Shown here piece after piece: positions 42,381 to 50,499 of a DNA stretch of 64,000 bases. The position numbers were made by a program, and so were the translations under genes. The DNA comes from Goodfellowiella coeruleoviolacea. Its GTDB lineage: Bacteria > Actinomycetota > Actinomycetes > Mycobacteriales > Pseudonocardiaceae. The notes below the pieces were generated by a model. That model saw only the letters and a program-made list of their open reading frames with translations, did no database searches and was not told the DNA's origin. The DNA lies in the NCBI RefSeq assembly GCF_024171785.1, contig NZ_JAMTCK010000007.1, positions 248,001 through 312,000 on the forward strand, read 5' to 3'. Positions within the stretch are counted from its first letter, which is position 1. Every line of letters starts with the position of its first letter.

Positions 42381-42446
42381 CTGGGGCGACGGTGGGCCGG
42401 ATCGGTCAGGAGGTCGGGCCCACCGGGGCGCGGCGGGTCAGCCTGC

Positions 42447-42815
42447 TCACATGAGTCGGGGCAGGTGCGGCGCCGCGGCTGAGGAGCCCCGTCTGAGCAG
42501 CGGTGTTGTCAGGGTCGGGGTGGGCAGGGCGAGCAGTTCCCGGACGCACTCCACCAGGCGGCCGGCGTAGCGCCACACCATGCCGCCGCGCCAGCCCGGC
42601 TGGTCGCCGAGCAGTCGGACGGCCAGGCTGTCGTGTACGTCGTACAGGTAGATCGCGTCGGTGTAGGGCCCCACGTGGTGGAAACCCACCAGGCAGAGGG
42701 GTTCGCCGTTCTCGTCGGCCAACGGCTGAAAACGCCACCCGGCATCTTTTAACAATTCGAGATTGGCCAGTTCAGGATGTTCCCGAAGGGCCTCGTCGCG
42801 CGTTGTCGCTGCCAC
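42447..42815 (-). CDS. Conserved hypothetical protein
   Basis: A 122-residue soluble protein of unknown function. GTG 42815 follows GGTAGG; an upstream in-frame start would add residues of poor character. The sequence ALREHPELANLELLKDAGWRF, then YTDAIYLYDVHDSLAVRLL and WRYAGRLVECVRELLALP, resembles a small actinobacterial family I recall only as hypothetical. Its start region faces the IclR gene across 268 bp containing two palindromes, so it may share that control. Confidence 0.7.
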   Translation of the reverse strand: MAATTRDEALREHPELANLELLKDAGWRFQPLADENGEPLCLVGFHHVGPYTDAIYLYDVHDSLAVRLLGDQPGWRGGMVWRYAGRLVECVRELLALPTPTLTTPLLRRGSSAAAPHLPRLM

Positions 42816-42914
42816 AGTCCTACCTGCCCCTTGTGCGCAAATCTGGCGGCACTGGCTGGGTTCGGGCGAACCGCCCAACCTAAGGGTGCCACAGCGTGCA
42901 CATGGTGATCAACT

Positions 42915-42931
42915 TGCGCACATTGTGCGCA
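42915..42931. promoter_or_regulatory. Perfect palindrome, IclR operator candidate 1
   Basis: TGCGCACATTGTGCGCA has two perfect 8-bp arms around a single central base. It lies in the divergent region between the hypothetical gene and the IclR gene. A related site is at 43021-43037, and a shorter match (GCACATAGTGCA) precedes the monooxygenase at about 46180. Confidence 0.6.
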
Positions 42932-43020
42932 TCTCGGCCGTTCATTACGCGTTTCATTCGGCAGGCGGTCATGACGTACACACCTGTTTTTTCCAATTCC
43001 ATCCGGACGTGTGACGCTTC

Positions 43021-43037
43021 TGCGCACATAGTGCACA
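43021..43037. promoter_or_regulatory. Palindrome, IclR operator candidate 2
   Basis: TGCGCACATAGTGCACA shares its left arm and centre with site 1, 106 bp away, and ends 46 bp before the IclR start. This placement fits autorepression. Confidence 0.55.
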
Positions 43038-43083
43038 ATGATCGGAATCCGGTGTACTGGCGGAAACGCGGGGCGGGAATTTG

Positions 43084-43923
43084 GTGGTGGATGTGAGCGC
43101 GACCGAGCGGGCGACGACCGGAGCGGGGCAGGACGCGGATCGGCCGGGGAGCCGGCCGGGAGCTGGAAACGACGCGGATCGGCCGGGGGTCCGGCCGGGA
43201 GCTGGAAACGACGCGGATCGGCCGGGGAACCGGCCGGGAGCTGGAAACGACACAGCCCCTCGGGGGGCCAAGACGCTGGACACCGGGCTGCGCGTGCTGT
43301 GGAAGCTGCGCGAGTTCCCGGACGGCATGACCCACGCCGAGCTGAGCCGGGAGCTGGGCATCGAGCGGACCGCGGTCTACCGGATGGTCGGCACCCTGCA
43401 GTCCAACCGGCTGGTCACCCGGACCGAGTCGGGCCGCTACCAGCTCGCGCTGGGCGTGCTGGAACTCGCCGCGGCGGTGCGGCCCACCCTGCGCCAGACC
43501 CTCGGGCCCCACCTGCGCTCGCTGGCCGAGGCGTGCCAGGCGACCGCGTTCGTCACCGCGCTGGACGGGACCGACGCCGTGGTGGTCGCGGTGACCGAGC
43601 CGTCCCGCACCACGACCCACGTGGCCTACCGGCAGGGCGCCCGGCACGCCGCGGACCTGGGCGCCTCCGGCGTGGCCATCCTGGCCGGCCGGCCGCCGCA
43701 GCCGGGTGAGCGGGAGGCGATCACCGCGGCCCGCCGCGTCGGCTACTCGGTGACCTCCGGCGAGTTGCAGCCGGGCGCGTGGGGGTTGGCCGCGCCGATC
43801 ATGCCGCCGGTCGGCCTGCCCGAGGCGAGCGTGGGTGTGGTGGCCATTGGCAGCCGCCAGGAGAGTGAGATCGCGCCACTCGTTCTGGAGACGGCCCGAC
43901 TGCTCGGTGGTGTCACACAGTGA
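43084..43923 (+). CDS. IclR-family transcriptional regulator
   Basis: A 279-residue regulator. Several GTG codons compete as start (43084, 43087, 43093), behind GGGCGGGA. An unusual N-terminal extension of about 55 residues is made of three 13-residue repeats (ADRPG...RPGAGND). Then comes the IclR winged helix (LRVLWKLREFPDGMTHAELS, ELGIERTAVYRMVGTLQ) and the GAF-like effector domain (AVTEPSRTTTHVAYRQGARH). Two palindromes lie just upstream. Its likely targets are itself and the nearby hydrolase and monooxygenase genes. Confidence 0.88.
   Translation: MVDVSATERATTGAGQDADRPGSRPGAGNDADRPGVRPGAGNDADRPGNRPGAGNDTAPRGAKTLDTGLRVLWKLREFPDGMTHAELSRELGIERTAVYRMVGTLQSNRLVTRTESGRYQLALGVLELAAAVRPTLRQTLGPHLRSLAEACQATAFVTALDGTDAVVVAVTEPSRTTTHVAYRQGARHAADLGASGVAILAGRPPQPGEREAITAARRVGYSVTSGELQPGAWGLAAPIMPPVGLPEASVGVVAIGSRQESEIAPLVLETARLLGGVTQ
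43132..43248 (+). repeat. Three 39-bp tandem repeats in IclR N-terminus
   Basis: Units 43132-43170, 43171-43209 and 43210-43248 differ at two or three bases and encode 13-residue repeats. Changes in copy number keep the reading frame, so length polymorphism between strains is likely. Confidence 0.85.
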
Positions 43924-43998
43924 CCAGGCGACTGGCCTCTTGACATGATCAACTGATGGCCTGATGCTGTGCCGGGTCACGTGATCACTCAGCGTCGC

Positions 43999-44061
43999 TG
44001 GTCCGTTGCGCGCTGGCCCGGTCCCGTGCTGGTCCGTCCCGTGCTGGTCCGTCCCGTCGGG
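43999..44061. repeat. 15-bp repeat tract before hydrolase gene
   Basis: Two identical 15-bp units GTCCCGTGCTGGTCC (44021-44035, 44036-44050) with degenerate copies on both sides lie between the IclR and hydrolase genes. No gene is seen in the tract. Confidence 0.6.
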
Positions 44062-44150
44062 AGCGGACCGGCGGCCGGGCCGTCAGCGGTCAGCGCGGAG
44101 TCGGGTCACCTGACCGCTGCTCGCGCACTCGCGTCAGACAAGGAGCCGAT

Positions 44151-44915
44151 GTGGCCGCTGTTGTCCTCCCGCACCAGATCCACGGTTCCGGCCCGCACCG
44201 GGTGCTGGCGCTGCACGGCTGGTTCGCCGACCGGGGCGCCTACCGGTCGATCTGGCCCTACCTGAACGAAACCGACTTCACCTACGCCTTCGTGGACTTC
44301 CGCGGCTACGGCCAGGCCAAGCAGATCCCGGGCGAGTTCACCCTGGCCGAGGCCGCCGGCGACGTGCTCGCGCTCGCCGACGAGCTGGGCTGGGCCGAGT
44401 TCTCGTTAGTGGGTCACTCGATGGGCGGCAAGGCCGCCGCCGCGGTGCTGGCCGAGGCGCCGCACCGGGTCCGCAAGATCGTGGGCATCTCCCCGGTCCC
44501 CGCCTCCGGGGTGCCCTTCGACGACCAGGCCTGGGCGCTGTTCTCCAGCGCGCCGGAGCAGGCCGGCAGCCGGCGCGCGATCATCGACCTGACCACCGGC
44601 AACCGGCTCAGCGGTCGGTGGCTGGACCAGATGGTGGCCGCCTCGTTCGAGGCCGCCGCGGTGGACGCGTTCGCCGCGTACCTGCCGGACTGGGCCAGGC
44701 ACGACTTCCACGAGCGGATCGTCGGCGACCCCACGCCCGTGTTGGCGATCGCCGGTGAGCACGACCCGGCGCTGAGCGCCGACGCGCTGCGCGCCACCTG
44801 GGGGCAGTGGCACCCCAACGCCCGGGTGGAGGTGCTCACCAACGCCGGCCACTACGCCGCGGACGAGGTGCCCGTCGCCCTGGTGAGCCTGGTGGAGAAC
44901 TTCCTGGCCGAGTAG
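44151..44915 (+). CDS. Alpha/beta hydrolase
   Basis: A 254-residue serine hydrolase without signal peptide. GTG 44151 follows AAGGAG; an ATG two bases earlier is in another frame. The oxyanion region is LALHGWFADRG, the nucleophile elbow GHSMGG, and the catalytic Asp and His lie in AGEHDPALS and TNAGHYAADE. It resembles haloperoxidase/esterase-type hydrolases. The substrate is unknown. It is convergent with the luciferase-like monooxygenase, and a strong hairpin separates them. Confidence 0.9.
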   Translation: MAAVVLPHQIHGSGPHRVLALHGWFADRGAYRSIWPYLNETDFTYAFVDFRGYGQAKQIPGEFTLAEAAGDVLALADELGWAEFSLVGHSMGGKAAAAVLAEAPHRVRKIVGISPVPASGVPFDDQAWALFSSAPEQAGSRRAIIDLTTGNRLSGRWLDQMVAASFEAAAVDAFAAYLPDWARHDFHERIVGDPTPVLAIAGEHDPALSADALRATWGQWHPNARVEVLTNAGHYAADEVPVALVSLVENFLAE

Positions 44916-44922
44916 GCGCGCT

Positions 44923-44960
44923 GGTCCGGGTGGTGCTGTTCGGCCGGCGCCACCCGGACC
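44923..44960. terminator. Bidirectional terminator hairpin
   Basis: GGTCCGGGTGGTG pairs with CGCCACCCGGACC (13 bp, one G-U) between the convergent hydrolase and monooxygenase genes, 8 bp after the hydrolase stop. Confidence 0.7.
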
Positions 44961-45012
44961 GGTGGCTCACCCGGTCACGCGGGGGTGCCCGGGCGGTGTT
45001 CGACGGCGGTGC

Positions 45013-45996
45013 TCAGGTGGCGGCGGTGGCGGTCACCGCGGCCAGGCGGGTCATGGACGCGCGGACCAGCTTGGCGTCCAGCCCGCCGAAGTTGCTCAGC
45101 GCCATCAGGTGGGTGGCCCCGAGCCCGGCCAGCTTGGCGATCCGCTTCTCCACCTTGTCGGCGTCGCCGAACAGCACCAGCTCGGCCGCGTCGAGTTCGT
45201 CGTAGTCGCGGTGGCTGCGGTGGTAGAGCCGGGTGTCGGTGTACTGCTGGATCGCCGGCCCGACCTCCTCGCGCACGTCGCCGTCGGCCGCGCCCACGTA
45301 GGTGTGCAGCGCCACCGCCACATCGCCGGTGCCGGTCAGCCCGACCTCGGTCCGGCCCCGCCGGTAGGCGCCGACGATCTCGGCCAGGTCCTCGATGTTG
45401 CTGGCCGACGCGTAGGGGATCAGCATGATGTTCCGCCCCTGCCGGCCCACGTGGTAGGCGGCCTCCGGACGGATCACCGCCACCCACAGCGGCGGCGTGG
45501 CCACCGGCGTGATGGCCAGGCGCACCTGGTCCACGTGGTGGTAGTAGCCGTGGAAGGTGACCGGCGCTCCGGTCCAGGCCCGCTCCAGGATCTCCAGGGC
45601 CTCGTCAAAGCGCTGCCGCTTCTCCCACGGGCCGATGTTGAACCCGTCGTACTCGTGCTGGAGGTAGCCCGAGCCCACACCCAGGACGAGCCGGCCGCCG
45701 CTGAGCTGGTCGAGCATGGCGTACTCCTCGGCCAGCCGCAGCGGGTTGTGGAAGGGCAGCACGGCCACGGCGGGGCCAAGGCCGATGCGCGAGGTCTGCC
45801 TGGCCGCGGCGGCCAGCAGCACGGCGGGTGAGCTGACCACCCCGTAGGCGTGGAAGTGGTGCTCGGCGAGGAAGTAGTTGGCGAAGCCCAGTTCCTCCGC
45901 GTGGCCGATCTCGTCCAGCAGTTGGTCGTAGAACTGGCCGATGGTGCGGTCGCGGTCGGGGTAGTGGTCGGTGACCGAGAAGATGCTGAACTTCAT
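45013..45996 (-). CDS. LLM-class flavin-dependent monooxygenase
   Basis: A 327-residue luciferase-like FMNH2-dependent oxidoreductase. Family blocks are FANYFLAEHHFHAYGV, IGLGPAVAVLPFHNPLRLAEEYAMLDQLSGGRL and GVGSGYLQHEYDGF. ATG 45996 starts at MKFSIFSV; an ATG four codons upstream is possible. It uses reduced flavin and O2 on an unknown substrate. A GCACATAGTGCA site about 185 bp upstream matches the IclR-gene palindromes, suggesting joint control with the hydrolase. Confidence 0.9.
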   Translation of the reverse strand: MKFSIFSVTDHYPDRDRTIGQFYDQLLDEIGHAEELGFANYFLAEHHFHAYGVVSSPAVLLAAAARQTSRIGLGPAVAVLPFHNPLRLAEEYAMLDQLSGGRLVLGVGSGYLQHEYDGFNIGPWEKRQRFDEALEILERAWTGAPVTFHGYYHHVDQVRLAITPVATPPLWVAVIRPEAAYHVGRQGRNIMLIPYASASNIEDLAEIVGAYRRGRTEVGLTGTGDVAVALHTYVGAADGDVREEVGPAIQQYTDTRLYHRSHRDYDELDAAELVLFGDADKVEKRIAKLAGLGATHLMALSNFGGLDAKLVRASMTRLAAVTATAAT

Positions 45997-46178
45997 GGCG
46001 AGCCCCATGTCGATGTGTGGTGACGGGTCGGGCTGAGCGGGCTGGTCGGGTGGGCCGGTGGAGGTCAGGCGGTGCCGGGTGGGCCGTCGCCCGGTCGCGC
46101 CGGGAGAACCGCCGGGTCGCGCTCGACCACGGTGGGCCACGGCGGCAACGCCGGCAAGGCGACCACAGTTTCCTCCTC

Positions 46179-46192
46179 GGCACATAGTGCAA
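46179..46192. promoter_or_regulatory. IclR-type site upstream of monooxygenase
   Basis: The 12-mer GCACATAGTGCA (46180-46191) also occurs at 43024-43035 before the IclR gene. It is a good dyad in an AT-richer promoter region. Confidence 0.5.
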
Positions 46193-46329
46193 TGCGCGGG
46201 CACTATTTGAACGCCACAGTGCTACGGATGATCACACACTGTCAAGAAGCCACGCTGAGTCAGCATCACCACGATCGGGCGAACTTGCCGTTACCTGGGA
46301 CAACAGCCTGACCGGCCCGGGAGAAGACT

Positions 46330-46361
46330 CGGGGCGCCGGCCCGAATCGGCCGACGCCCCG
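46330..46361 (-). terminator. Terminator hairpin after kinase gene
   Basis: CGGGGCGCCGGCC pairs with GGCCGACGCCCCG (one mismatch, 6-nt loop) about 25 bp past the kinase stop on the minus strand. Confidence 0.6.
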
Positions 46362-46385
46362 ACAACGCGAACTGCTGCTAACCGG

Positions 46386-47936
46386 CTACATGGCCACCTG
46401 ATCAATGAGGTACGTCCCGCCTTGGTTGATCACCCGGATGTTGACCCGCTGCTCCTGCTGCTGGGCACCGTCCTTGGGCACTCGCGTGACCCCGACCGAC
46501 ACCGTGGCCGACCCGTCAGCGTTGTGCGAAGCGTTCGCGGACTTCGGCCAGCTGTTCCTGAACGCGGACCAGTACTGCTGGAAGCCGGCCACCCCGCCGA
46601 ACGACTCCTGCGCTTTCGGCGACAGCAAACCCCAACTCCCAGTCGGGTTGTTGTAGTAGTCGACCACCAACTGGCCCGCCGTGCGGAAATCGGTGACCGG
46701 CTCGGACGGGGAACCTTCCCCGCCCGGGTGCGACTGTGGGCTCTGCGGCGGGGGGTTGCTGGCCGTCACCTCGACCTTCTGGGTCTCGGTGACCGTGGTG
46801 ACCGCGCCGGAGGTGGGCAGGCCGTTGGCGCTGTTGTCGGTGGTGGAGTTCAGGTACTGGAACACCACGACCACGGTGACCACGGCGGCCACCAGCACCA
46901 CCACCACGACGACCACGAACGGCCGCTTGAACTTGCTGGTCCGGACCACTTCGCGCTGCTCGGCGGGCGGATCTGTCGGTGGCGGGGACAGGTCCACCGA
47001 GGTGGGGGTCGGCGGCACCACCACGGGCGTGTCACCGTCGGCGGCCGTGTCGTCCTCGTCGTCCCGGATCACCGGGATCCCCCTGGCCGGGGTCAGCGAC
47101 GCCGCGATGGGCGCCAGCTTGCCGGCGGCGAGCGCGGTCAGGCCCACGGTGGCCTGCTCCATGGTGGGCCGCTCCTCCGGGTCGGACTGGAGCAGGCTCA
47201 TCAGCAGGTCGGTCAGTGGGCCGGCCTTCTTCGGCGGCTTGACCTTGCCGGCCGCGGCCGCGTGCAGCAGGGCCAGCGGGTTGTGCTTCAGGCCGAACGG
47301 CGGCTCACCCTCCACCGCGTGGTAGAGGGTGGCGCCCAGCGAGAACACGTCCGCCGCGGGCGTGGTGTCCTGGCCCCTGGCCACCTCGGGGGAGAGGTAG
47401 GCGGGGGTGCCGGCCAGCCGGCCGGTGTCGGTCACCGTGCCGTCGCCGACCGCCCGGGAGATGCCGAAGTCGGTGATCTTGGCGATGCCCGCCTCGTCAA
47501 CCAGGATGTTGCCCGGCTTGACGTCGCGGTGCACGATCCCGACCGCGTGCGCGGCGGCCAGTGCCGAGGCCACCTGCCCGCCGATCGCGGCCACCTCCTG
47601 CGGCGGCAGGGAGCCCCGCTCGGCGATGATCCGGTCCAGGCCGCGGGCGGCCACGTACTCCAGCACCAGACAGGGGTCGCCGTTGTGCTCGGCGACGTCG
47701 AACACGGCCACCGCGTTGGGGTGCTGCAGCCGCGCCGCGATGCGTGCCTCCCGCATCGCCCGGCGTCGGGCGGTCTCGGTCATGGCACCGTCAAGGTCCG
47801 GCCGCAGCAGCAGTTGCTTGATGGCCACCACCCGGTGCAGGCGCTCGTCCCGAGCCTGCCAGACAACGCCCATCGCACCGCTGCCTATTCGCTCAAGCAG
47901 CCGGTAGTGCTTGGCAATTAGCTGATCTCTTTCGAT
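46386..47936 (-). CDS. Membrane Ser/Thr protein kinase (PknB-like)
   Basis: A Hanks-type kinase of about 516 residues. The glycine loop is GSGAMGVV, then VAIKQ (Lys40), HRDVKPGN (Asp138), DFGIS and SPE. A juxtamembrane Pro/Thr-rich linker leads to one membrane helix (VVVVVVVLVAAVVTVVVV) and an extracellular domain of about 140 residues without PASTA repeats. The start is uncertain. GGGAG is ideally spaced from ATC 47936, which gives a normal kinase N-terminus, but no ATG/GTG/TTG is in frame until GTG 48023, which has no ribosome-binding site. Confidence 0.88.
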   Translation of the reverse strand: MERDQLIAKHYRLLERIGSGAMGVVWQARDERLHRVVAIKQLLLRPDLDGAMTETARRRAMREARIAARLQHPNAVAVFDVAEHNGDPCLVLEYVAARGLDRIIAERGSLPPQEVAAIGGQVASALAAAHAVGIVHRDVKPGNILVDEAGIAKITDFGISRAVGDGTVTDTGRLAGTPAYLSPEVARGQDTTPAADVFSLGATLYHAVEGEPPFGLKHNPLALLHAAAAGKVKPPKKAGPLTDLLMSLLQSDPEERPTMEQATVGLTALAAGKLAPIAASLTPARGIPVIRDDEDDTAADGDTPVVVPPTPTSVDLSPPPTDPPAEQREVVRTSKFKRPFVVVVVVVLVAAVVTVVVVFQYLNSTTDNSANGLPTSGAVTTVTETQKVEVTASNPPPQSPQSHPGGEGSPSEPVTDFRTAGQLVVDYYNNPTGSWGLLSPKAQESFGGVAGFQQYWSAFRNSWPKSANASHNADGSATVSVGVTRVPKDGAQQQEQRVNIRVINQGGTYLIDQVAM

Positions 47937-48108
47937 GGCCGATATCTCCCTGCCTGCGCCACGCCTTCCGCGCGGAGCCGACCTTGCACGGACAGTGCAT
48001 ACCCTACTTGGTGCCCGGGGCACCCAGTTAGGCAGCGATCGGCAGCGGCCCCGGTGATCACCGCCCGGCACGCGCCGGCCACCGGCGGCGACCGCCGAGA
48101 ACACGACG

Positions 48109-48139
48109 ACCCCGGACGCCGGGGGTCGACGTCCGGGGT
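48109..48139 (-). terminator. Terminator hairpin after sigma factor gene
   Basis: ACCCCGGACG and CGTCCGGGGT form a perfect 10-bp stem with an 11-nt loop, about 65 bp past the sigma factor stop on the minus strand. Confidence 0.55.
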
Positions 48140-48204
48140 CGGTGGTGGTGTGGTGGGGCGGCGGGGGCGGATCGGGCGCGGCGCGCCGGACCGCGGCCCT
48201 CGGC

Positions 48205-49188
48205 TCAGCTGGCCCAGGCGAGCAGCCGCTCGTGGCGGCGCGGCTCGCGCAGCTGGCGCAGCGCGTCCTTCTCCAACTGGCGGATGCGCTCCCGGGTCAG
48301 GTTGAGGTGGCTGGCCACCTCCTGCAGGGTGCGGGGCCGGCCGTCGACCAGCCCGTAGCGCAGCGTCATGATCAGCGCCTCGCGCTCGGGCAGCTCGTCG
48401 ACCACCGCGCGCAGCTCCTCGGCCATGGCCCGGTGCTCGATCATCTCGGCGGCGGAGAACTCGTTGTCGTCGCGCAGCAGATCACCGAGACGGCTGTCGC
48501 CCTCGGCGCCCAGCGGCGTGTCCAGGCTGACCACCTCCCGCGACGCCCTGCGCAGCTCGGCCACCCGGTGTGCCGGCATCTTGGCGGCCTCGGCCAGCTC
48601 CTCGATGGTCGGCTCGCGCTCCAGCAGCCGCTGCAGCTCGCGGTCGGACCGGTCGATCTTGGAGACCGCCTCCACCACGTGCATGGGCAGCCGGATGGGC
48701 CGGGCCTGCTCGGCGATGCCCCGCTCGATGGCCTGGCGGATCCACCACACCGCGTAGGTGGAGAACTTGTAGCCCTTGGCGTAGTCGAACTTCTCCACGG
48801 CCCGGATCAACCCCAGGTTGCCCTCCTGGACCACGTCGTGGAAGGGCACCCCGCGCCGGGTGTGCTTCTTGGCCACCGAGATCACCAGCCGCAGGTTGGC
48901 CCTGGTCATGTGCTCCTTGGCCCGCCGGCCGTCCCGCTCGACGGCGCGCAGCTCGCCGAGCAGCCGCCCGTCCGGACTCCAGTCGGTCTCGGCCGCCTGG
49001 CGCAGCAGCTCGGCCGCGTACACGCCGGCTTCGATCCGCTTGGCGAGGTTGACCTCCTCCTGCGCGGTCAGCAGCGGAGTCGCCCCGATCTGGTCCATGT
49101 AGTAACGCATCAGGTCGGGCTCGTCGTGCGTGCCCTGGGGCTGGCTGCGCTTGCCGACGAACGTTCGCCTCGCGGTGGTCAACCTCAT
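48205..49188 (-). CDS. RNA polymerase sigma factor, group 2 (SigB/Hrd-like)
   Basis: A 327-residue RpoD-family sigma factor without the long region 1.1, so a group-2 or short primary-like factor. Region 1.2 is DLMRYYMDQIGATPLLTAQEE; regions 2.3-2.4 include YKFSTYAVWWIRQAI; region 4.2 ends LTRERIRQLEKDALRQLR. The ATG at 49188 is unusually close to GGAGGG, so the TTG two codons downstream could also initiate. The next upstream minus-strand genes encode a MEDS/ATPase regulator and a helicase. Confidence 0.92.
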   Translation of the reverse strand: MRLTTARRTFVGKRSQPQGTHDEPDLMRYYMDQIGATPLLTAQEEVNLAKRIEAGVYAAELLRQAAETDWSPDGRLLGELRAVERDGRRAKEHMTRANLRLVISVAKKHTRRGVPFHDVVQEGNLGLIRAVEKFDYAKGYKFSTYAVWWIRQAIERGIAEQARPIRLPMHVVEAVSKIDRSDRELQRLLEREPTIEELAEAAKMPAHRVAELRRASREVVSLDTPLGAEGDSRLGDLLRDDNEFSAAEMIEHRAMAEELRAVVDELPEREALIMTLRYGLVDGRPRTLQEVASHLNLTRERIRQLEKDALRQLREPRRHERLLAWAS

Positions 49189-49542
49189 CCCTCCCTACCT
49201 CAGCGCGGGAAACACACGCTGGTGTCGGCCCACCGCGCCGCGCCGCAGGCGGGCTGGGCAGAGCCGGGTCGCTGATTGCACTGCTTGCACTGCGCCAGGG
49301 CGGCACCGGTCCGTGACGGAGGTTCCCGGGACGGGGGGTCGGGGTGCGCGCGGCCACTGGCGACGACTGGCCCGAGGGCCGTACCCCGTTCAACGACTCG
49401 GCTGGCCGGATCATTCCGGCCGGGTCACCGCCGGTGGGGTGGCTGTGCCAGGCGAGAGGTGCAACGCCGGGACCGGGCCGGGCTATTCCAGGGGTGGCGG
49501 GGCTGTTGCCGGGGGGAGGCGGTTGGGGAAGCGGGCCGGGGC
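49189..49542. other. 354-bp intergenic region upstream of sigma factor
   Basis: No gene is supported. It should hold the sigma factor promoter (minus strand). A direct repeat TTGCACTGC TTGCACTGC near 49277-49294 is the only obvious motif. Confidence 0.45.
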
Positions 49543-50499
49543 TCAGCCCACCGCCAGGGAGAGATAGACCCGGACCGTGGTGCCGCCCGCGTCACTGTGG
49601 ATCCGCACCAGGTCGGTGAGCCGGTTCACCAGGATCAGCCCGTACCCGCCGTTGCCGGTGTGCGCCGGGGGGATGCGGCCGGCCAGCGGGTTGGTCAGCC
49701 GGCCGGTGTCGTACACCTCGCACACCACGGTGTCGGCCTCCCGCCAGACCCGCAGCCGGCCCCGGCCGGGGCCGTGCGTGATGCTGTTCGTGGCCAGCTC
49801 GTTGACCACCAGCACCACGTCGTCCACCCGCTCGGCGCTCAGCCCGGCCGCCACGCTGCGCTCGGCGGCCAGCCGGCGCACCCCGGCCAGGCCGGTGATG
49901 TCGAAGTCCAGGCTCGCCGCCGACGGTGGGGCCGCGGCCAGCGGCCGGTTGAACCGCTCGGCCACCAGCACCGGGTCGTCGTAGCTGGCGCTGGTCCACC
50001 GGTGCTCGCGGTCGAACAGCACCGGGTGGGTGAGTTCGGCGTCGGCCAGCACCTCGGGGGTCAGCCTGGTCGCGTCGTAGGGGCACAGGATCGCGGTGGG
50101 CCGCCCGGCGAACGCGGCGTTGATCAGTGCCTCGTGCTGCACGCAGGCCGGGTACTCCACGGCGGACCGGCCGGCCCAGATGGGCTCGCCGATGATCCGG
50201 ACCCGGCTGTCCGGCCGGGTGGCCGCGAAGTCGAGCAGCACGCACGGGATGATCGCGCCCGGGTTGCGGCCGGCCTCGGTCATGTTCAGGAACCGGACCC
50301 GGCTGGCGTGCTCGCCCAGGCTGGCCCGCAGCAGCTCGACGTTGGCGGCCGGGACCGACACCAGCACCGGCTCGCCCGCGGCCAGGCCCGCCTCGACAAA
50401 GGGCAGGGTGCCCGCGACGAACTCGGCCGCGTCGCGGTACAGCAGGGCCTCGTGCACGAACGGGTCGGGGGCGGGGCTGCTGGCGGTCACTGCACTCAT
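49543..50499 (-). CDS. MEDS-domain anti-sigma-factor-type ATPase
   Basis: A 318-residue two-domain regulator of the RsbA-like actinobacterial type. The N-terminal MEDS/DcmR-like sensor (HEALLYRDAAEFVAGTLPFVEAGLAAGEPVLV) is followed by a GHKL ATP-binding domain with the N-box VLVVNELATNSITHGPG and the G-box GNGGYGLILVNRL. Such proteins bind or phosphorylate sigma-pathway partners. ATG 50499 overlaps the upstream helicase stop (ATGA), so the two are translationally coupled. The adjacent sigma factor is a possible partner, though group-2 factors are not the usual targets. Confidence 0.85.
   Translation of the reverse strand: MSAVTASSPAPDPFVHEALLYRDAAEFVAGTLPFVEAGLAAGEPVLVSVPAANVELLRASLGEHASRVRFLNMTEAGRNPGAIIPCVLLDFAATRPDSRVRIIGEPIWAGRSAVEYPACVQHEALINAAFAGRPTAILCPYDATRLTPEVLADAELTHPVLFDREHRWTSASYDDPVLVAERFNRPLAAAPPSAASLDFDITGLAGVRRLAAERSVAAGLSAERVDDVVLVVNELATNSITHGPGRGRLRVWREADTVVCEVYDTGRLTNPLAGRIPPAHTGNGGYGLILVNRLTDLVRIHSDAGGTTVRVYLSLAVG

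Larger units (their letters stand above)
45997..46385. other. 389-bp intergenic region
   Basis: Contains the monooxygenase promoter region, with the IclR-like half-palindrome at 46179-46192 and an AT-richer patch around 46200-46260, and the kinase terminator at 46330-46361. No gene is supported. Confidence 0.5.

Noticed and set aside
43132-43248. CRISPR-like array
   Set aside because: The three 39-bp repeats are directly adjacent without spacers and lie in frame within the IclR gene.
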